This document shows, one piece after another, positions 50,221 through 59,164 of a stretch of DNA of 64,000 bases; position 1 is the first letter of the stretch, and every line of letters begins with the position of its first letter. The stretch comes from Ponticaulis profundi. GTDB taxonomy: Bacteria; Pseudomonadota; Alphaproteobacteria; Caulobacterales; Hyphomonadaceae. The stretch lies in NCBI RefSeq assembly GCF_042659465.1, contig NZ_JBHSSW010000002.1:80055-144054 (forward strand), in the 5' to 3' direction. The notes under the pieces were generated by a model, which did no database searches, was not told the origin of the DNA, and worked only from the letters and a program-made list of their open reading frames with translations. The translations under genes and the position numbers were made by a program.

Positions 50221-51474
50221 ATGCCAGCTATCGCTCACATTCTTATTGCAGCAGCCTATGCGGTTGTCGCGATTTGTGTGAGCATCGCGGTTTACCAGTT
50301 CACGCCATATTCCCTGGAAATTTCTGTCATTGCAGGCGTCGCGTTCGCTCTGGTGTGTGGTCAGGTGCATTTCATCTCGGCAAGTCGTCAGAAGAATCGT
50401 GAGCTAGAGTCGCGATTGCTGACTGTTCGCAACGAGGTACGCAAAACCAATCAACGCGCGGAGATCATTGAAACCCGCATCAGCGTGATGGATGAAACAC
50501 TTTCCAGAGAGGTTTCCGAACGTCGGGAGGCCATGGTCAGTGAGATGCGCGAACTCGAAACGCTTATTCTCAAGCTTGGCAAAAGCTTCGAGGCACGACT
50601 GGCACAGGCTGGCCCGGGACCGGGTGTGAAGCGTCTGTCTGTTGCGCCGGGTGAACGAACAGCTGAAGAAGCGCTGCGCGCCGTTCAGGAGGCGCTGGAT
50701 GCGAACCGAGTTGATCTGCATCTTCAGCCGATTGTCAGTCTTCCTCAGCGTCGAACCTGCTTTTACGAGGGCTTTACGCGCCTTCGCGATGCCAATGATC
50801 AATTGATCATGCCGGGTGACTTCCTGGGCGCTGCCAAGGAAGCAGGCCTTCTTGGTGTCATCGACAATATGCTGCTGTTTCGCTGCGTTCAGATTGTGCG
50901 ACGTCTCAGTGAGAAAGATCGCCGCGTCGGCGTGTTCTGCAACATCGGGACCTCGTCTCTGGAGGACGAGTCCTTTTTCCCGCAGTTTCTTGAATTCATC
51001 AAAGACAACCGGGATCTCGCAGGTTCTCTGATTTTTGAGATTGGTGCGGCAGAATTCAAATCCCGCTCGGCTGTCACAGCTCGCAACATGGGACGCCTCG
51101 CTGACCTTGGTTTCCGCTTCTCAATTGATAAGGCCGACAGTCTGGAAGTGGATCTGCCGGAGCTGCAGGCTGAAGCCGTGAAGTTTCTGAAAATCGAAGG
51201 CAGTAAGTTGATCGAACAGATGGAACCGGGTGGTCCGCGTCCGATCTCCTCACTGACCCGCGATATTCAAGCTGAAGATGTCTGCGCCGTCTTTATGCGA
51301 TACGGAATCGATCTGATCGCCGACAAGGTGGAAAGCGAACGCGATGTGGTCGAGATTCTTGATTTCGACATTCCGTTTGGTCAGGGTCATATATTTGGAA
51401 CGCCGCGCCCGATCAAAGGAACGCTTATGGAAGAGACGGCGCCGCCGCCTGACTTCATGCAGAGAGCAGGCTAA
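50221..51474 (+). CDS. tipF: TipF-like EAL protein (flagellum positioning)
   Basis: 417 residues: two membrane segments (~4-28 and ~32-54), a coiled-coil (~58-125) and an EAL domain (~150-400). The EAL domain is degenerate: the signature reads EGFTRL instead of EALxR, the DDFG loop reads SIDKADS, and EGVE reads DKVE. This is the layout of Caulobacter TipF, a c-di-GMP-binding, non-hydrolysing protein that places the flagellum at the new pole. Start ATG 50221, weak ribosome site. Retained binding of c-di-GMP cannot be judged by eye. Confidence 0.8.
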   Translation: MPAIAHILIAAAYAVVAICVSIAVYQFTPYSLEISVIAGVAFALVCGQVHFISASRQKNRELESRLLTVRNEVRKTNQRAEIIETRISVMDETLSREVSERREAMVSEMRELETLILKLGKSFEARLAQAGPGPGVKRLSVAPGERTAEEALRAVQEALDANRVDLHLQPIVSLPQRRTCFYEGFTRLRDANDQLIMPGDFLGAAKEAGLLGVIDNMLLFRCVQIVRRLSEKDRRVGVFCNIGTSSLEDESFFPQFLEFIKDNRDLAGSLIFEIGAAEFKSRSAVTARNMGRLADLGFRFSIDKADSLEVDLPELQAEAVKFLKIEGSKLIEQMEPGGPRPISSLTRDIQAEDVCAVFMRYGIDLIADKVESERDVVEILDFDIPFGQGHIFGTPRPIKGTLMEETAPPPDFMQRAG

Positions 51475-51524
51475 GGCCGCTTTTTCCCTTTTCTCCAGGT
51501 CCGGTTTCGGCTACCCGATGAGGC

Positions 51525-52388
51525 ATGTCTGAACTGGTATTCCCGAATGGCTTGTCCGACATTGCGGACCGCTATGACGCCATCCTCTGCGATGTGTGGG
51601 GCGTCATTCACAATGGTCGCGAAGCTTTTTACGAGGCATGCGATGCGCTGGCTGAATTTCGAAAAACGGGTAAGCCGGTTATCCTGATCACAAACGCTCC
51701 TGTGCAGGCACGCGAGGTCGAACGCCTGTTTCCGGGGTTGGGCGTACGCCGGGATTGCTACAATCTGATCGTTTCAAGCGGTGATGCGACGCGTATGGAA
51801 CTGGAAAAGCGTGCGCCGGGACCTGCGCTGCGGCTCGGGCTTGATAACAGCTGGGAGCGCGACAACACGCTTTTCGACGGAGCCGGGTTGGAATTTGCAG
51901 AAGCGGAAAAGGCTCGTTTTGTCGTCGCAATGGGGCTTCGGGATGCGGTCAATGATGATCCTGAAGATTATCGCGTCGAGTTGAAGCCGCTCGTAGAAGC
52001 CGGACTGACCATGATCTGCGCCAATCCGGACATTCAGGTACGTGTTGGGAATACTTTGCAGTGGTGCGCAGGCGCGATTGCGAAAATCTATGAAGAAGAG
52101 GGCGGCGAGGTCGTTTATCCGGGCAAGCCGCATGATGCGATATACGATCTGGCAGAGTCGCATCTGGAGCGCCTGTTGGGACACGCTGTACCAAAGACGG
52201 GCTTGCTGGCGATTGGCGATGGACCGGCAACGGATATGCGCGGTGCCATGAAACGCGGGATCGATTCGGTCTATGTTGGTACAGGGCTTAATCTGGCCGG
52301 TACAGGTGATTTTCAGACTGATACAAAAGCGCTGTTAGAGCGTTACGAAGTGAGCGCGACCTACGCGATGTCAGGGCTTCGCTGGTAG
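51525..52388 (+). CDS. HAD-superfamily phosphatase, class IIA
   Basis: 287 residues. Motif I is ILCDVWGVIHNGR (nucleophile Asp ~22), motif II is VILITNAP, and motif III/IV lies in IGDGPATDMRGAMKRGID. The C2 cap sits between motifs II and III (~residues 90-190). This is the alphaproteobacterial subfamily related to NagD and predicted sugar phosphatases. Substrate unknown. It lies 50 bases after tipF in the same direction, so co-transcription is possible. Confidence 0.88.
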   Translation: MSELVFPNGLSDIADRYDAILCDVWGVIHNGREAFYEACDALAEFRKTGKPVILITNAPVQAREVERLFPGLGVRRDCYNLIVSSGDATRMELEKRAPGPALRLGLDNSWERDNTLFDGAGLEFAEAEKARFVVAMGLRDAVNDDPEDYRVELKPLVEAGLTMICANPDIQVRVGNTLQWCAGAIAKIYEEEGGEVVYPGKPHDAIYDLAESHLERLLGHAVPKTGLLAIGDGPATDMRGAMKRGIDSVYVGTGLNLAGTGDFQTDTKALLERYEVSATYAMSGLRW

Positions 52389-52393
52389 AATCA

Positions 52394-52564
52394 TTATTTT
52401 TCCGCAGCAATCGGCTTTTGAGCATATGTCTGAGTCGCAGCGGCAGTCTCTGTCGGTGACGGCGGCATCTTGCTGAATTGATAAATACTGACGGCAAAGA
52501 CGCTCGTGGCCATAAGGCCGGCTAGCAACAGGATAAATCCGGGCACAAATTTCTGTTCGCCCAT
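52394..52564 (-). CDS. Small single-pass membrane protein
   Basis: 56 residues, MGEQKFVPGFILLLAGLMATSVFAVSIYQFSK..., with one membrane helix (~8-30) and a polar, Thr/Ala-rich tail. ATG 52564 follows a strong GAGGAGG; the longer frame from 52648 crosses a terminator stem. Convergent with the HAD gene. Not recognised. Confidence 0.68.
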   Translation of the reverse strand: MGEQKFVPGFILLLAGLMATSVFAVSIYQFSKMPPSPTETAAATQTYAQKPIAAEK

Positions 52565-52650
52565 GTTCGCCTCCTCAATCAGTGCGCGATTTGCGTTTGA
52601 GATAGAAACGAGCGTTCTTGCAATCAGTTCCCGGACCATTCCGATCAAAG

Positions 52651-52681
52651 AAAAAGGCGCTGTTTTGCAACAGCGCCTTTT
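52651..52681. terminator. Bidirectional terminator after moxR
   Basis: AAAAGGCGCTGTT-TTGC-AACAGCGCCTTTT, a perfect 13-bp stem. It ends the moxR transcript on the minus strand. Confidence 0.93.
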
Positions 52682-52705
52682 CGAACCTGTGTGATGCGCT
52701 GCCGA

Positions 52706-53563
52706 TCAGCCGGCAGGGCCGCGTGACTCGCGACGAGACAGGAACGCTAGTCGCTCAAACAATTGTACATCGGCTTCATTCTTCAGAAGAGCGCCGTGCA
52801 GTGGCGGTGTGAGTTTGTCCGGATTCTTTTCACGCAGCGTGTCGAGATCGATATCCTCATTCATCAGAAGCTTGAGCCAGTCGAGAAGCTCTGACGTAGA
52901 TGGCTTTTTCTTCAGGCCCGGCAGGTCGCGCATGGAGTAGAATGTCTGCAGCGCGTCTTTCACCAGCTTCTGCTTGATGCCTGGATAGTGGACCTCAACG
53001 ATCTCACGCATGGTCAGATCATCAGGGAATTTGATGTAGTGGAAGAAGCAGCGGCGCAGGAAGGCGTCTGGCAGTTCTTTCTCATTGTTCGAGGTGATGA
53101 TGATGATCGGGCGTTGTTTCGCCTTGATCGTGCGGTCGAGCTCGTAACAATAGAATTCCATACGATCGAGCTCCTGCAGGAGGTCGTTTGGAAATTCGAT
53201 GTCGGCCTTGTCGATCTCGTCAACGAGAAGAACCGGGCGCTTTTCCGATTCGAAAGCTTCCCAGAGTTTGCCCTTCTTGATGTAGTTTTCGATATTGGTC
53301 GCGCGTTCGTCGCCCATCTGGCCGTCACGCAGGCGCGAAACAGCATCATACTCGTACAGGCCCTGGCTGGCTTTCGTCGTCGATTTGACGTGCCATTCAA
53401 TCAGTTCAGTATCGAGTGCCTTGGCGACCTCAATCGCAAGAACCGTTTTACCCGTGCCAGGCTCGCCTTTGATCAGCAAAGGGCGTTGCAAGGTGATTGC
53501 CGCATTTACGGCGACGCGCAGATCGTCTGTTGCGACGTAATTCTCGGAGCCCTCAAAGCGCAT
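52706..53563 (-). CDS. MoxR-family AAA+ ATPase
   Basis: 285 residues. Walker A GEPGTGKT (~residues 36-43), Walker B VLLVDEIDKAD, sensor 1 IIITSNNEKELPDAFLRRC (Arg finger) and a C-terminal lid. MoxR ATPases act as chaperones that load metal or mature VWA-domain partners. No CoxE-type VWA partner is adjacent; the 27.5-kb VWA lipoprotein is in a different compartment. The transcript ends at 52651-52681. Confidence 0.93.
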   Translation of the reverse strand: MRFEGSENYVATDDLRVAVNAAITLQRPLLIKGEPGTGKTVLAIEVAKALDTELIEWHVKSTTKASQGLYEYDAVSRLRDGQMGDERATNIENYIKKGKLWEAFESEKRPVLLVDEIDKADIEFPNDLLQELDRMEFYCYELDRTIKAKQRPIIIITSNNEKELPDAFLRRCFFHYIKFPDDLTMREIVEVHYPGIKQKLVKDALQTFYSMRDLPGLKKKPSTSELLDWLKLLMNEDIDLDTLREKNPDKLTPPLHGALLKNEADVQLFERLAFLSRRESRGPAG

Positions 53564-53765
53564 GGTGATCCTCTCCCAAAGGCAAAAATGTTATTTCACT
53601 ATCATTAGAGTAAAGCCCTCAGATTCTCATGCAAGCGGTATCGCAGCGGAAGTCGCACGGCTCTGAGCCGGGAGACAGGCGAGAAGCGCGGCGAGATGAC
53701 GTATATTATGCTTGTCTAAAATGATGTAAGGTAATCGAAGAATTGAATCCTGAGGGGTAAGTCCC

Positions 53766-54089
53766 GTGCCTAAGCTTCTGAAATTTCTGGCATTTCATGC
53801 GGGCGTTGGTTTCGCGCTGGCACTCGCGAGCGTGTTGATTATCCTGGGACTGGACATTGCCCATCTCCACGCGCTGATCATGGGATCGGAAATAAAGTGG
53901 ATCGCGATTTTTTCTCTGGTAGTTCTGATGACGATCACACTGGCCTCAATCCAGATGGGAATTGCCGTGATGCGTCTGCCATATCAGCCAGAGGATGATG
54001 ACCGGCATGGCGGTACGAAAGTGGCGGTCATTGATGTGCTGCTTCGGACGCATTTGCTGCGATTTGCCCCGGCGAAGGTTCGCAAATAA
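53766..54089 (+). CDS. Small two-helix membrane protein
   Basis: 107 residues. Two membrane helices (~10-32 and ~42-66), then a charged tail with DDDRHGG and basic residues at the end. GTG start preceded by GAGGGGTAAGTCCC. No family is recognised. Confidence 0.65.
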   Translation: MPKLLKFLAFHAGVGFALALASVLIILGLDIAHLHALIMGSEIKWIAIFSLVVLMTITLASIQMGIAVMRLPYQPEDDDRHGGTKVAVIDVLLRTHLLRFAPAKVRK

Positions 54090-54118
54090 AAAAGCGGCCT
54101 CGTCGGAAGCCGCCTTTC
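54090..54118. terminator. Terminator
   Basis: GCGGC/GCCGC stem with an A run before and CTTT after, between convergent genes. Confidence 0.7.
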
Positions 54119-54138
54119 TCTAAACTTTGACACCTGTT

Positions 54139-54498
54139 TTAGAACAGCCAGCTACGCGCCAGTTCGATCGGGTAAGGGTTGCCCTTGCTGAGCTCATTCA
54201 TGCCTTTGACGGTTCGCACGATATGCCAGACAAACCAGAACAGAATGACGAGAAAACCGATCAGGACCACCGATAATATGACGCCAGCTATGAGATAGGC
54301 AAAGCCTTTCCAGAAGATATGGATCTGGTTGATATAATGCGATTTGGTTAGCTCATCGGCGTCGTCCTTGCCGACATAGGCCATGATCACGCCCACCAGG
54401 CCAGCAAGGCCGATAAATGCACCGACCAGATAAAGAATATAGACAAGATTTGCGTTGCCGGGCTGACCGCCCGTCGTTGAAATTTGCGTGTCGCTCAT
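54139..54498 (-). CDS. DUF4870-like membrane protein
   Basis: 119 residues with a polar N-terminal ~18 residues and three membrane segments (~20-42, ~62-85 and ~88-105). The pattern YILYLVGAFIGLAGLVGVIMAY...HYINQIHIFW resembles DUF4870-type proteins. ATG 54498 after GGAGGCGGGTG. Function unknown. Confidence 0.78.
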   Translation of the reverse strand: MSDTQISTTGGQPGNANLVYILYLVGAFIGLAGLVGVIMAYVGKDDADELTKSHYINQIHIFWKGFAYLIAGVILSVVLIGFLVILFWFVWHIVRTVKGMNELSKGNPYPIELARSWLF

Positions 54499-54593
54499 CA
54501 CCCGCCTCCATCGTGAATGATCCTCAGTGTTTGAGAATCAGTCGGATTTGGCAAGCGGGAATCGGGGGGGGGCGGGAAAAGTCCGTCAGGATC

Positions 54594-55184
54594 CTAGCGG
54601 GTGAAATCGACGGCGAAACCTTCAGGGAGAAACCTTGCGACTTTGCCCTGCTGCGTGCCGACCTGGACGCGTTCGCCAAGGAGTGGGCGCTGGTTCGTCG
54701 TTGCGAGTGCGACACCGACCAGCGACATGTCCATCACATGACAGCGCAGTTCACGTCCGTCTTCGCATTGGACAAGAATCAGGCCGGAGCCGCCCTCACG
54801 CGAGGCGCGGCGTTCTTCATCCAGTTTGAGACTGGATTTGTTGTATAGCCAGGTGAGTTGATCCGCGACGCGGTCGCGCTTTGTGAATGGCGCGTCAGAA
54901 ATAACAGCGACTTCACCGGCAGAGCTGCGGACCACATGGCCGCTCATACGACCGAGCTCGGAAATGTAGCAGACGATCCGTTCGCCTCGAAACGGCGGTG
55001 ACTGGGTTCTGAATAGCACGCCACCACCGGACACATTGATGGTTTCGCCGGTCACTTCATGACCGCTTTCACTGAGAAATCGTAATGGGAGATTCAAATC
55101 GACCCGCGTCCAGCGACGCCGGTCCTGTTTCTTCAAATGGCTCTTTTCACCGCTCGGCGGTGCAAATGGCACGACGGATTGCAT
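54594..55184 (-). CDS. Tandem PilZ-domain protein
   Basis: 196 residues. First PilZ domain ~28-110: RRRWTRVDLNLPLRF supplies RxxxR and NVSGGGV the second c-di-GMP-binding motif. The second domain (~125-195) has DMSLVGVAL but no RxxxR, so it may be a dimerisation or pseudo-domain. Likely a cytoplasmic c-di-GMP receptor for motility or holdfast behaviour. ATG 55184 after AAGGA. Divergent from the GMC oxidoreductase gene. Confidence 0.85.
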   Translation of the reverse strand: MQSVVPFAPPSGEKSHLKKQDRRRWTRVDLNLPLRFLSESGHEVTGETINVSGGGVLFRTQSPPFRGERIVCYISELGRMSGHVVRSSAGEVAVISDAPFTKRDRVADQLTWLYNKSSLKLDEERRASREGGSGLILVQCEDGRELRCHVMDMSLVGVALATTNQRPLLGERVQVGTQQGKVARFLPEGFAVDFTR

Positions 55185-55300
55185 TCTGACTTTTCCTTCC
55201 ACGCACCCTGCAACTCTAACTTAGTAATCTTCATAATTGGTTGCCGTAATCGTTTAATCACATAATACTTTAAGTAATAATATATCAGGGAGAGAACGTC

Positions 55301-56938
55301 ATGGCTGCGTCGGGTCAACAATCCGCAGTGGACTATATCATTATCGGGGCAGGGAGCGCAGGCTGTACGCTGGCCGCTCGACTGACCGAAGATCCAAACA
55401 TCAAGGTGGCGCTGATTGAAGCGGGCGGAAAGGACAAAAGCCCGTTCGTCCGCATGCCGGCAGGGGTCGGCAATCTGATGCGCGAAAAGGGCGCTTACAA
55501 CTGGGGATTCTGGACAACACCGCAGAAGCACATGGATGGACGACGTCTGTTCTGGCCTCGCGGTAAAGGGTTTGGCGGCTCGTCCTCGATCAATGGCATG
55601 TTGTATGTTCGTGGCCATGCAGGCGACTATGATCAATGGCGTCAAATGGGGCTGACGGGCTGGTCTTTTGATGACGTTCTGCCTTACTTCAAGCGATCTG
55701 AAACCTTTGAAGGCGGCGAGGACGACTTCCACGGCGGCAGTGGTCCACTGAACGTGACGAATGTGCCCCTGGATGAGGATATTTTCTCCGCCTTTCTGAA
55801 GGCCGGAGAGCAGGCAGGCTATCCATACACGCCAGATTTCAACGGTGCTCAGCAGGAAGGCTTCGGCCCCTATCAGCGTACCATTTTCAATGGTGAACGC
55901 TGGAGTGCGTCTTTTGCTTATCTGCGACCAGCTCTGGAGCGATCCAACCTGACGGTCATTACCGCCGGTAGGGTATCGCGTATCCTGATCGAAAACGGCC
56001 GGGCCATCGGTGTCCAGTATGCGAAGAAGCCAGGCGCCATGCCGTCAAAACTTTATGCCGATGGCGAGATGCTTTTGTGCGCGGGTGCGGTTCAGTCGCC
56101 ACAGATCCTGCAATTGTCAGGCATTGGAGCTGCTGATGATCTGACCTCCCAGGGTATTGAGGTTGTGGCAGACGTTCCTGATGTCGGAGCGAATTTGCAG
56201 GACCATCTCGACGTCACGGTGATCCATGGTTGCAAACAGAAATGCACTGCCTTCAGCAAACAGGCCGGTTTCCGAAAGCTAGGCGTCGGGCTGAACTATC
56301 TGATGAACAAGACTGGACCTGGCGCGGATAACTTCCTGCAAGCGGGTGCGTTTCTCAAATCACGAGAAGGCCTGGACCGGCCCGACATTCAGCTTCATTT
56401 CCTGAATGCAGGTCTGCTGGATCACGGGCAGACACCGGTCGAGCAGGATGCGTTTACCATCCACGCTTGCCAGCTTCGCCCGGAAAGCAAGGGCTGGATC
56501 AAGCTCGCGTCAGATGATCCGTTTGATGATCCGCTGATCGATGCCAATTACCTGGCGGCTGAAGAAGATCGCCGCGTCATGCGTCAGGCAGTTCGCATGA
56601 CGATGGAGATTGCCGAGCAGGCGGCATTCGACGCGTATCGCGGAGATCGCATTCTGCCTGAAGGCAATCCGAAAACGGATGATGAAATCGATGCTTTCGT
56701 CCGGGCGAAAGGGGAGACCATCTATCACCCGGTGGGAACCGTTCGCATGGGCGCTGACGATCGCGCGCCGTTGGACGCATCGCTCAAAATGCGCTGCGTG
56801 GAGGGGCTGCGTGTTGTCGATGCGTCAGTTATGCCCACCCTGATTGGTGGCAATACCAATGCGCCGACCATCATGATCGCCGAGAAAGCAGCCGATATGA
56901 TCCGCGGCAAACAGGCTATGGCCGTCGCCGCGGAATAA
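55301..56938 (+). CDS. GMC-family flavoprotein oxidoreductase
   Basis: 545 residues. FAD-binding motif DYIIIGAGSAGCTLAARL (~13-30), the first GMC signature around GKGFGGSSSINGMLYVRG (~90-107), the second around GAVQSPQILQLSGIG, and C-terminal YHPVGTVRMG with the catalytic His-Asn/His pair (HPVG, NTNAPT). It oxidises an alcohol using FAD. It resembles choline and alkanol dehydrogenases; the substrate is not clear. Start after GGGAGAG. Confidence 0.93.
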   Translation: MAASGQQSAVDYIIIGAGSAGCTLAARLTEDPNIKVALIEAGGKDKSPFVRMPAGVGNLMREKGAYNWGFWTTPQKHMDGRRLFWPRGKGFGGSSSINGMLYVRGHAGDYDQWRQMGLTGWSFDDVLPYFKRSETFEGGEDDFHGGSGPLNVTNVPLDEDIFSAFLKAGEQAGYPYTPDFNGAQQEGFGPYQRTIFNGERWSASFAYLRPALERSNLTVITAGRVSRILIENGRAIGVQYAKKPGAMPSKLYADGEMLLCAGAVQSPQILQLSGIGAADDLTSQGIEVVADVPDVGANLQDHLDVTVIHGCKQKCTAFSKQAGFRKLGVGLNYLMNKTGPGADNFLQAGAFLKSREGLDRPDIQLHFLNAGLLDHGQTPVEQDAFTIHACQLRPESKGWIKLASDDPFDDPLIDANYLAAEEDRRVMRQAVRMTMEIAEQAAFDAYRGDRILPEGNPKTDDEIDAFVRAKGETIYHPVGTVRMGADDRAPLDASLKMRCVEGLRVVDASVMPTLIGGNTNAPTIMIAEKAADMIRGKQAMAVAAE

Positions 56939-56946
56939 ACGTTGGG

Positions 56947-57489
56947 CTATTCGTTGCTCGCCACGAGACGCAGGTATGGCTCCTTGATCGGCGTTTCTGG
57001 CGGGTAGACGGCGCTGACGGCATGGCGCCAGACAGGTCGGCCTTCCAGCATGTTTTCACCGCCAAGCATCTGATAAAGGCCGAGCAACCGGTCGCCGGTC
57101 TGGCCCTTCTTCTTCAGGGGGGCGAGGGCGATCTCGATTTCAAGACGCTGGCCCGACAGTGTTTCACCACGCCCCCGGATGATGCCCGGACCCGAACCAA
57201 ACCGAATGGCATTCAATTGGGCGGACACAAGATCGATGTCCCGGCCACGCCAGAGCTTCAGGAAGTCCTGATCGATCAGCTCACGGCCCAGTACGTCGAC
57301 CATCTTTTTCCCGGCATTGGTGAAAGGCCAGATGCCATCATCGGCTCGCTTGATAACAAAGAGGCTGCCTAACACATTGGGAAAATCGGCGACCTTCGGA
57401 TCTTCAATTGCATTGTCTGCATCTGAAGACAGTCGGCGCCAGGCATCCAGTATGGCTTTCGTATTCGGATGAACCGCCCGGTCATTCAT
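56947..57489 (-). CDS. PAS-fold (PAS_5-like) sensory protein
   Basis: 180 residues. The whole protein is a single PAS-like domain: LDAWRRLSSDADN near the start and the strands SLFVIKRADDGIWPFTNAGKKMVDVLG and RLEIEIALAPLKK later. The family, found in alphaproteobacteria next to regulatory genes, lacks an output domain, so it probably acts by protein contact. ATG 57489 follows AGGAAGAG; the frame extends to 57783, but that part overlaps the divergent gene and has no family similarity. Confidence 0.78.
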   Translation of the reverse strand: MNDRAVHPNTKAILDAWRRLSSDADNAIEDPKVADFPNVLGSLFVIKRADDGIWPFTNAGKKMVDVLGRELIDQDFLKLWRGRDIDLVSAQLNAIRFGSGPGIIRGRGETLSGQRLEIEIALAPLKKKGQTGDRLLGLYQMLGGENMLEGRPVWRHAVSAVYPPETPIKEPYLRLVASNE

Positions 57490-57664
57490 TCTGGTACTCT
57501 TCCTGTCAAAAACTACGCTTTCAGAAGGTATTGGGCAAAGTCCGGGCCAACGCGTAAACGAAATCTCCATACAGATGGGTCTAAAAATAAGCCAAGCTTC
57601 GTGTCGTTGGGGAAGTGTGCGTGGGTTTAGCGTCCTCTCGAACGACTTTTGAGGGAGACGATCT

Positions 57665-58615
57665 ATGGCTGTTTCATGGCGACACACTTTGACAGCTTCG
57701 GCAGCAATCGCTGTCGTTTCCATTGCAGGTTTTGCGGTTGCGCAAAGCGCTGGCGGGCACGTTGTGAATGTGCCGGGTGTCACCGTTGGTTCGACGCAAA
57801 GTTCATCCGGCTCTGCATGCTGTGATCAGGGGAAGGTTCACGGCATCTATCCACCCGGTGTTACAATTCCGAGCCCGAACCTTGTTGTAAACTCGGCGAC
57901 GGCAACTGTTGGAAGTCAGTATATCATCAAACAGGGCTCCGTTCTGGAATCCGGTCTGGTGGTCGAAGGCGCTGATACACGAACAACCTTCCTGTCCAAC
58001 GGCAGCTACATTCCAATGTCGCCGCCTGTGGAGCCATCTGCGCTGGATGCGCTGAATGTGCAGGGCAGCAAGCAGGTTAAGGAAATCGTGACGGAAGAAG
58101 TTCCGATCGAGGAAGAGATCTGTATCGATCAGATCATTGAGCAGATGGAACTGGTCGCGGTGCGTGCCGACTGTATCGATGACACCGGCACGCCTCACCC
58201 GGCATCACGCGTTGACGACAAGCAAGATGTTGGCGCCGCGTTCAGCGGTGAGCTTTATCGCTGCGTTGCGGGAACATCCATGCAGGTCACCATCGGTCAT
58301 ATTATCGATGGTCAGGCTGATTTTTCTCAGGCGAGTGGCTTTAGCTGCGCCAAAGGCGAGGCTCTGGTTCACAAACCAGGCGGCGAGCTTTCCTGCGCGC
58401 CGGAAGTGCCTCAACGTAACTGTAATGAGCGCTCATTGCTGCGCAAATACGGTCCGGGTCTGAAAGTTGTCGAAATGGTGGTCGAGCGGAAAGTGTGCGT
58501 CCCAACCGTTCAGACGCGTATCGAAACGGTACAGCGAGAAGTGATCAAGGAAGTGCCTCTTGCGACGGCACCGATCACTTTTGATGGCGGCGTTGGTCAA
58601 TCCACGACGTATTAA
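57665..58615 (+). CDS. Secreted cysteine-rich protein of unknown function
   Basis: 316 residues. Signal peptide ~1-26 (SIAGFAVA-QSAGG). Nine cysteines are distributed through the mature part (ACCDQ, EICID, ADCID, YRCVA, FSCAK, LSCAPE, RNCNE, KVCVP). Two related acidic/Val-rich segments, VKEIVTEEVPIEEE and VEMVVERKVCV...VIKEVPLA, bracket the centre. Hydrophobic beta strands and Gly-rich turns dominate the first 120 residues. Surface or periplasmic location is likely. It lies two genes from hfaABD in the opposite direction, so a link to surface structures is possible but unproven. Confidence 0.7.
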   Translation: MAVSWRHTLTASAAIAVVSIAGFAVAQSAGGHVVNVPGVTVGSTQSSSGSACCDQGKVHGIYPPGVTIPSPNLVVNSATATVGSQYIIKQGSVLESGLVVEGADTRTTFLSNGSYIPMSPPVEPSALDALNVQGSKQVKEIVTEEVPIEEEICIDQIIEQMELVAVRADCIDDTGTPHPASRVDDKQDVGAAFSGELYRCVAGTSMQVTIGHIIDGQADFSQASGFSCAKGEALVHKPGGELSCAPEVPQRNCNERSLLRKYGPGLKVVEMVVERKVCVPTVQTRIETVQREVIKEVPLATAPITFDGGVGQSTTY

Positions 58616-58646
58616 AACCGGGCATTTCACGAAACATTATAGGGAG

Positions 58647-58675
58647 CCCCGTCAGATGACTCTGGCGGGGTTTTT
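58647..58675 (+). terminator. Terminator of the secreted Cys-rich gene
   Basis: CCCCGTCAGA-TGAC-TCTGGCGGGG (10 bp including one G-U pair) followed by TTTTT. Confidence 0.9.
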
Positions 58676-58710
58676 CTTTAGCTTCGGTCGAAGCGTGAGA
58701 GGGAGACGGT

Positions 58711-59124
58711 ATGGCCGGCGAAAAAGATCTACGAACTTTGCTGTCGTCCCTGGCGCCCGAGCTCGCTGAGACGCGATTTGTCTTCGCGACATCTGAGGAT
58801 GCATCACGGTTCGAAGGGCTGGAGCCATTGATGCTGTATCGTGAAGACGAGGGCGTAACGGCGATTCTGGAAGCAGAAAAAGCGGCTCAAAATGGCTTGG
58901 ATGGCGTTTTTCCATGCCGACGCATTACGCTGAAGGTTCATTCTGCGCTTGATGCTGTGGGCATGATTGCATCGGTGGCCGAAGCGCTCCGGCTGAAAGG
59001 GATACCTGCGAATACCGTCGCAGGGTTTTACCATGATCATATCTTTGTACCTGAACGGGATGCACAGGCTGCTATGCACGCCATACAGAGCCTGTCGGAC
59101 CAAACAAAAAACGCCCCGGACTGA
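58711..59124 (+). CDS. ACT-domain protein (COG3602-like)
   Basis: 137 residues made of two ACT-like halves: ~8-60 (DLRTLLSSLAPELAETRFVFAT) and ~65-130 (CRRITLKVHSALDAVGMIASVAEALRLKGIPANTVAGFYHDHIFVPE). Such proteins bind amino acids or other small ligands. No enzyme domain is attached. ATG after GAGGGAGACGGT. Convergent with hfaD. Confidence 0.85.
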   Translation: MAGEKDLRTLLSSLAPELAETRFVFATSEDASRFEGLEPLMLYREDEGVTAILEAEKAAQNGLDGVFPCRRITLKVHSALDAVGMIASVAEALRLKGIPANTVAGFYHDHIFVPERDAQAAMHAIQSLSDQTKNAPD

Positions 59125-59140
59125 CAACAGCCGGGGCGTA
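59105..59140 (-). terminator. Terminator of hfaABD
   Basis: ACGCCCCGG / CCGGGGCGT, 9-bp perfect stem followed on the minus strand by TTTTTTGTTTGG. The loop contains the stop codon of the ACT gene. Confidence 0.85.
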
Positions 59141-59164
59141 ATTCATTTGAAGTCCGATCGGCGC

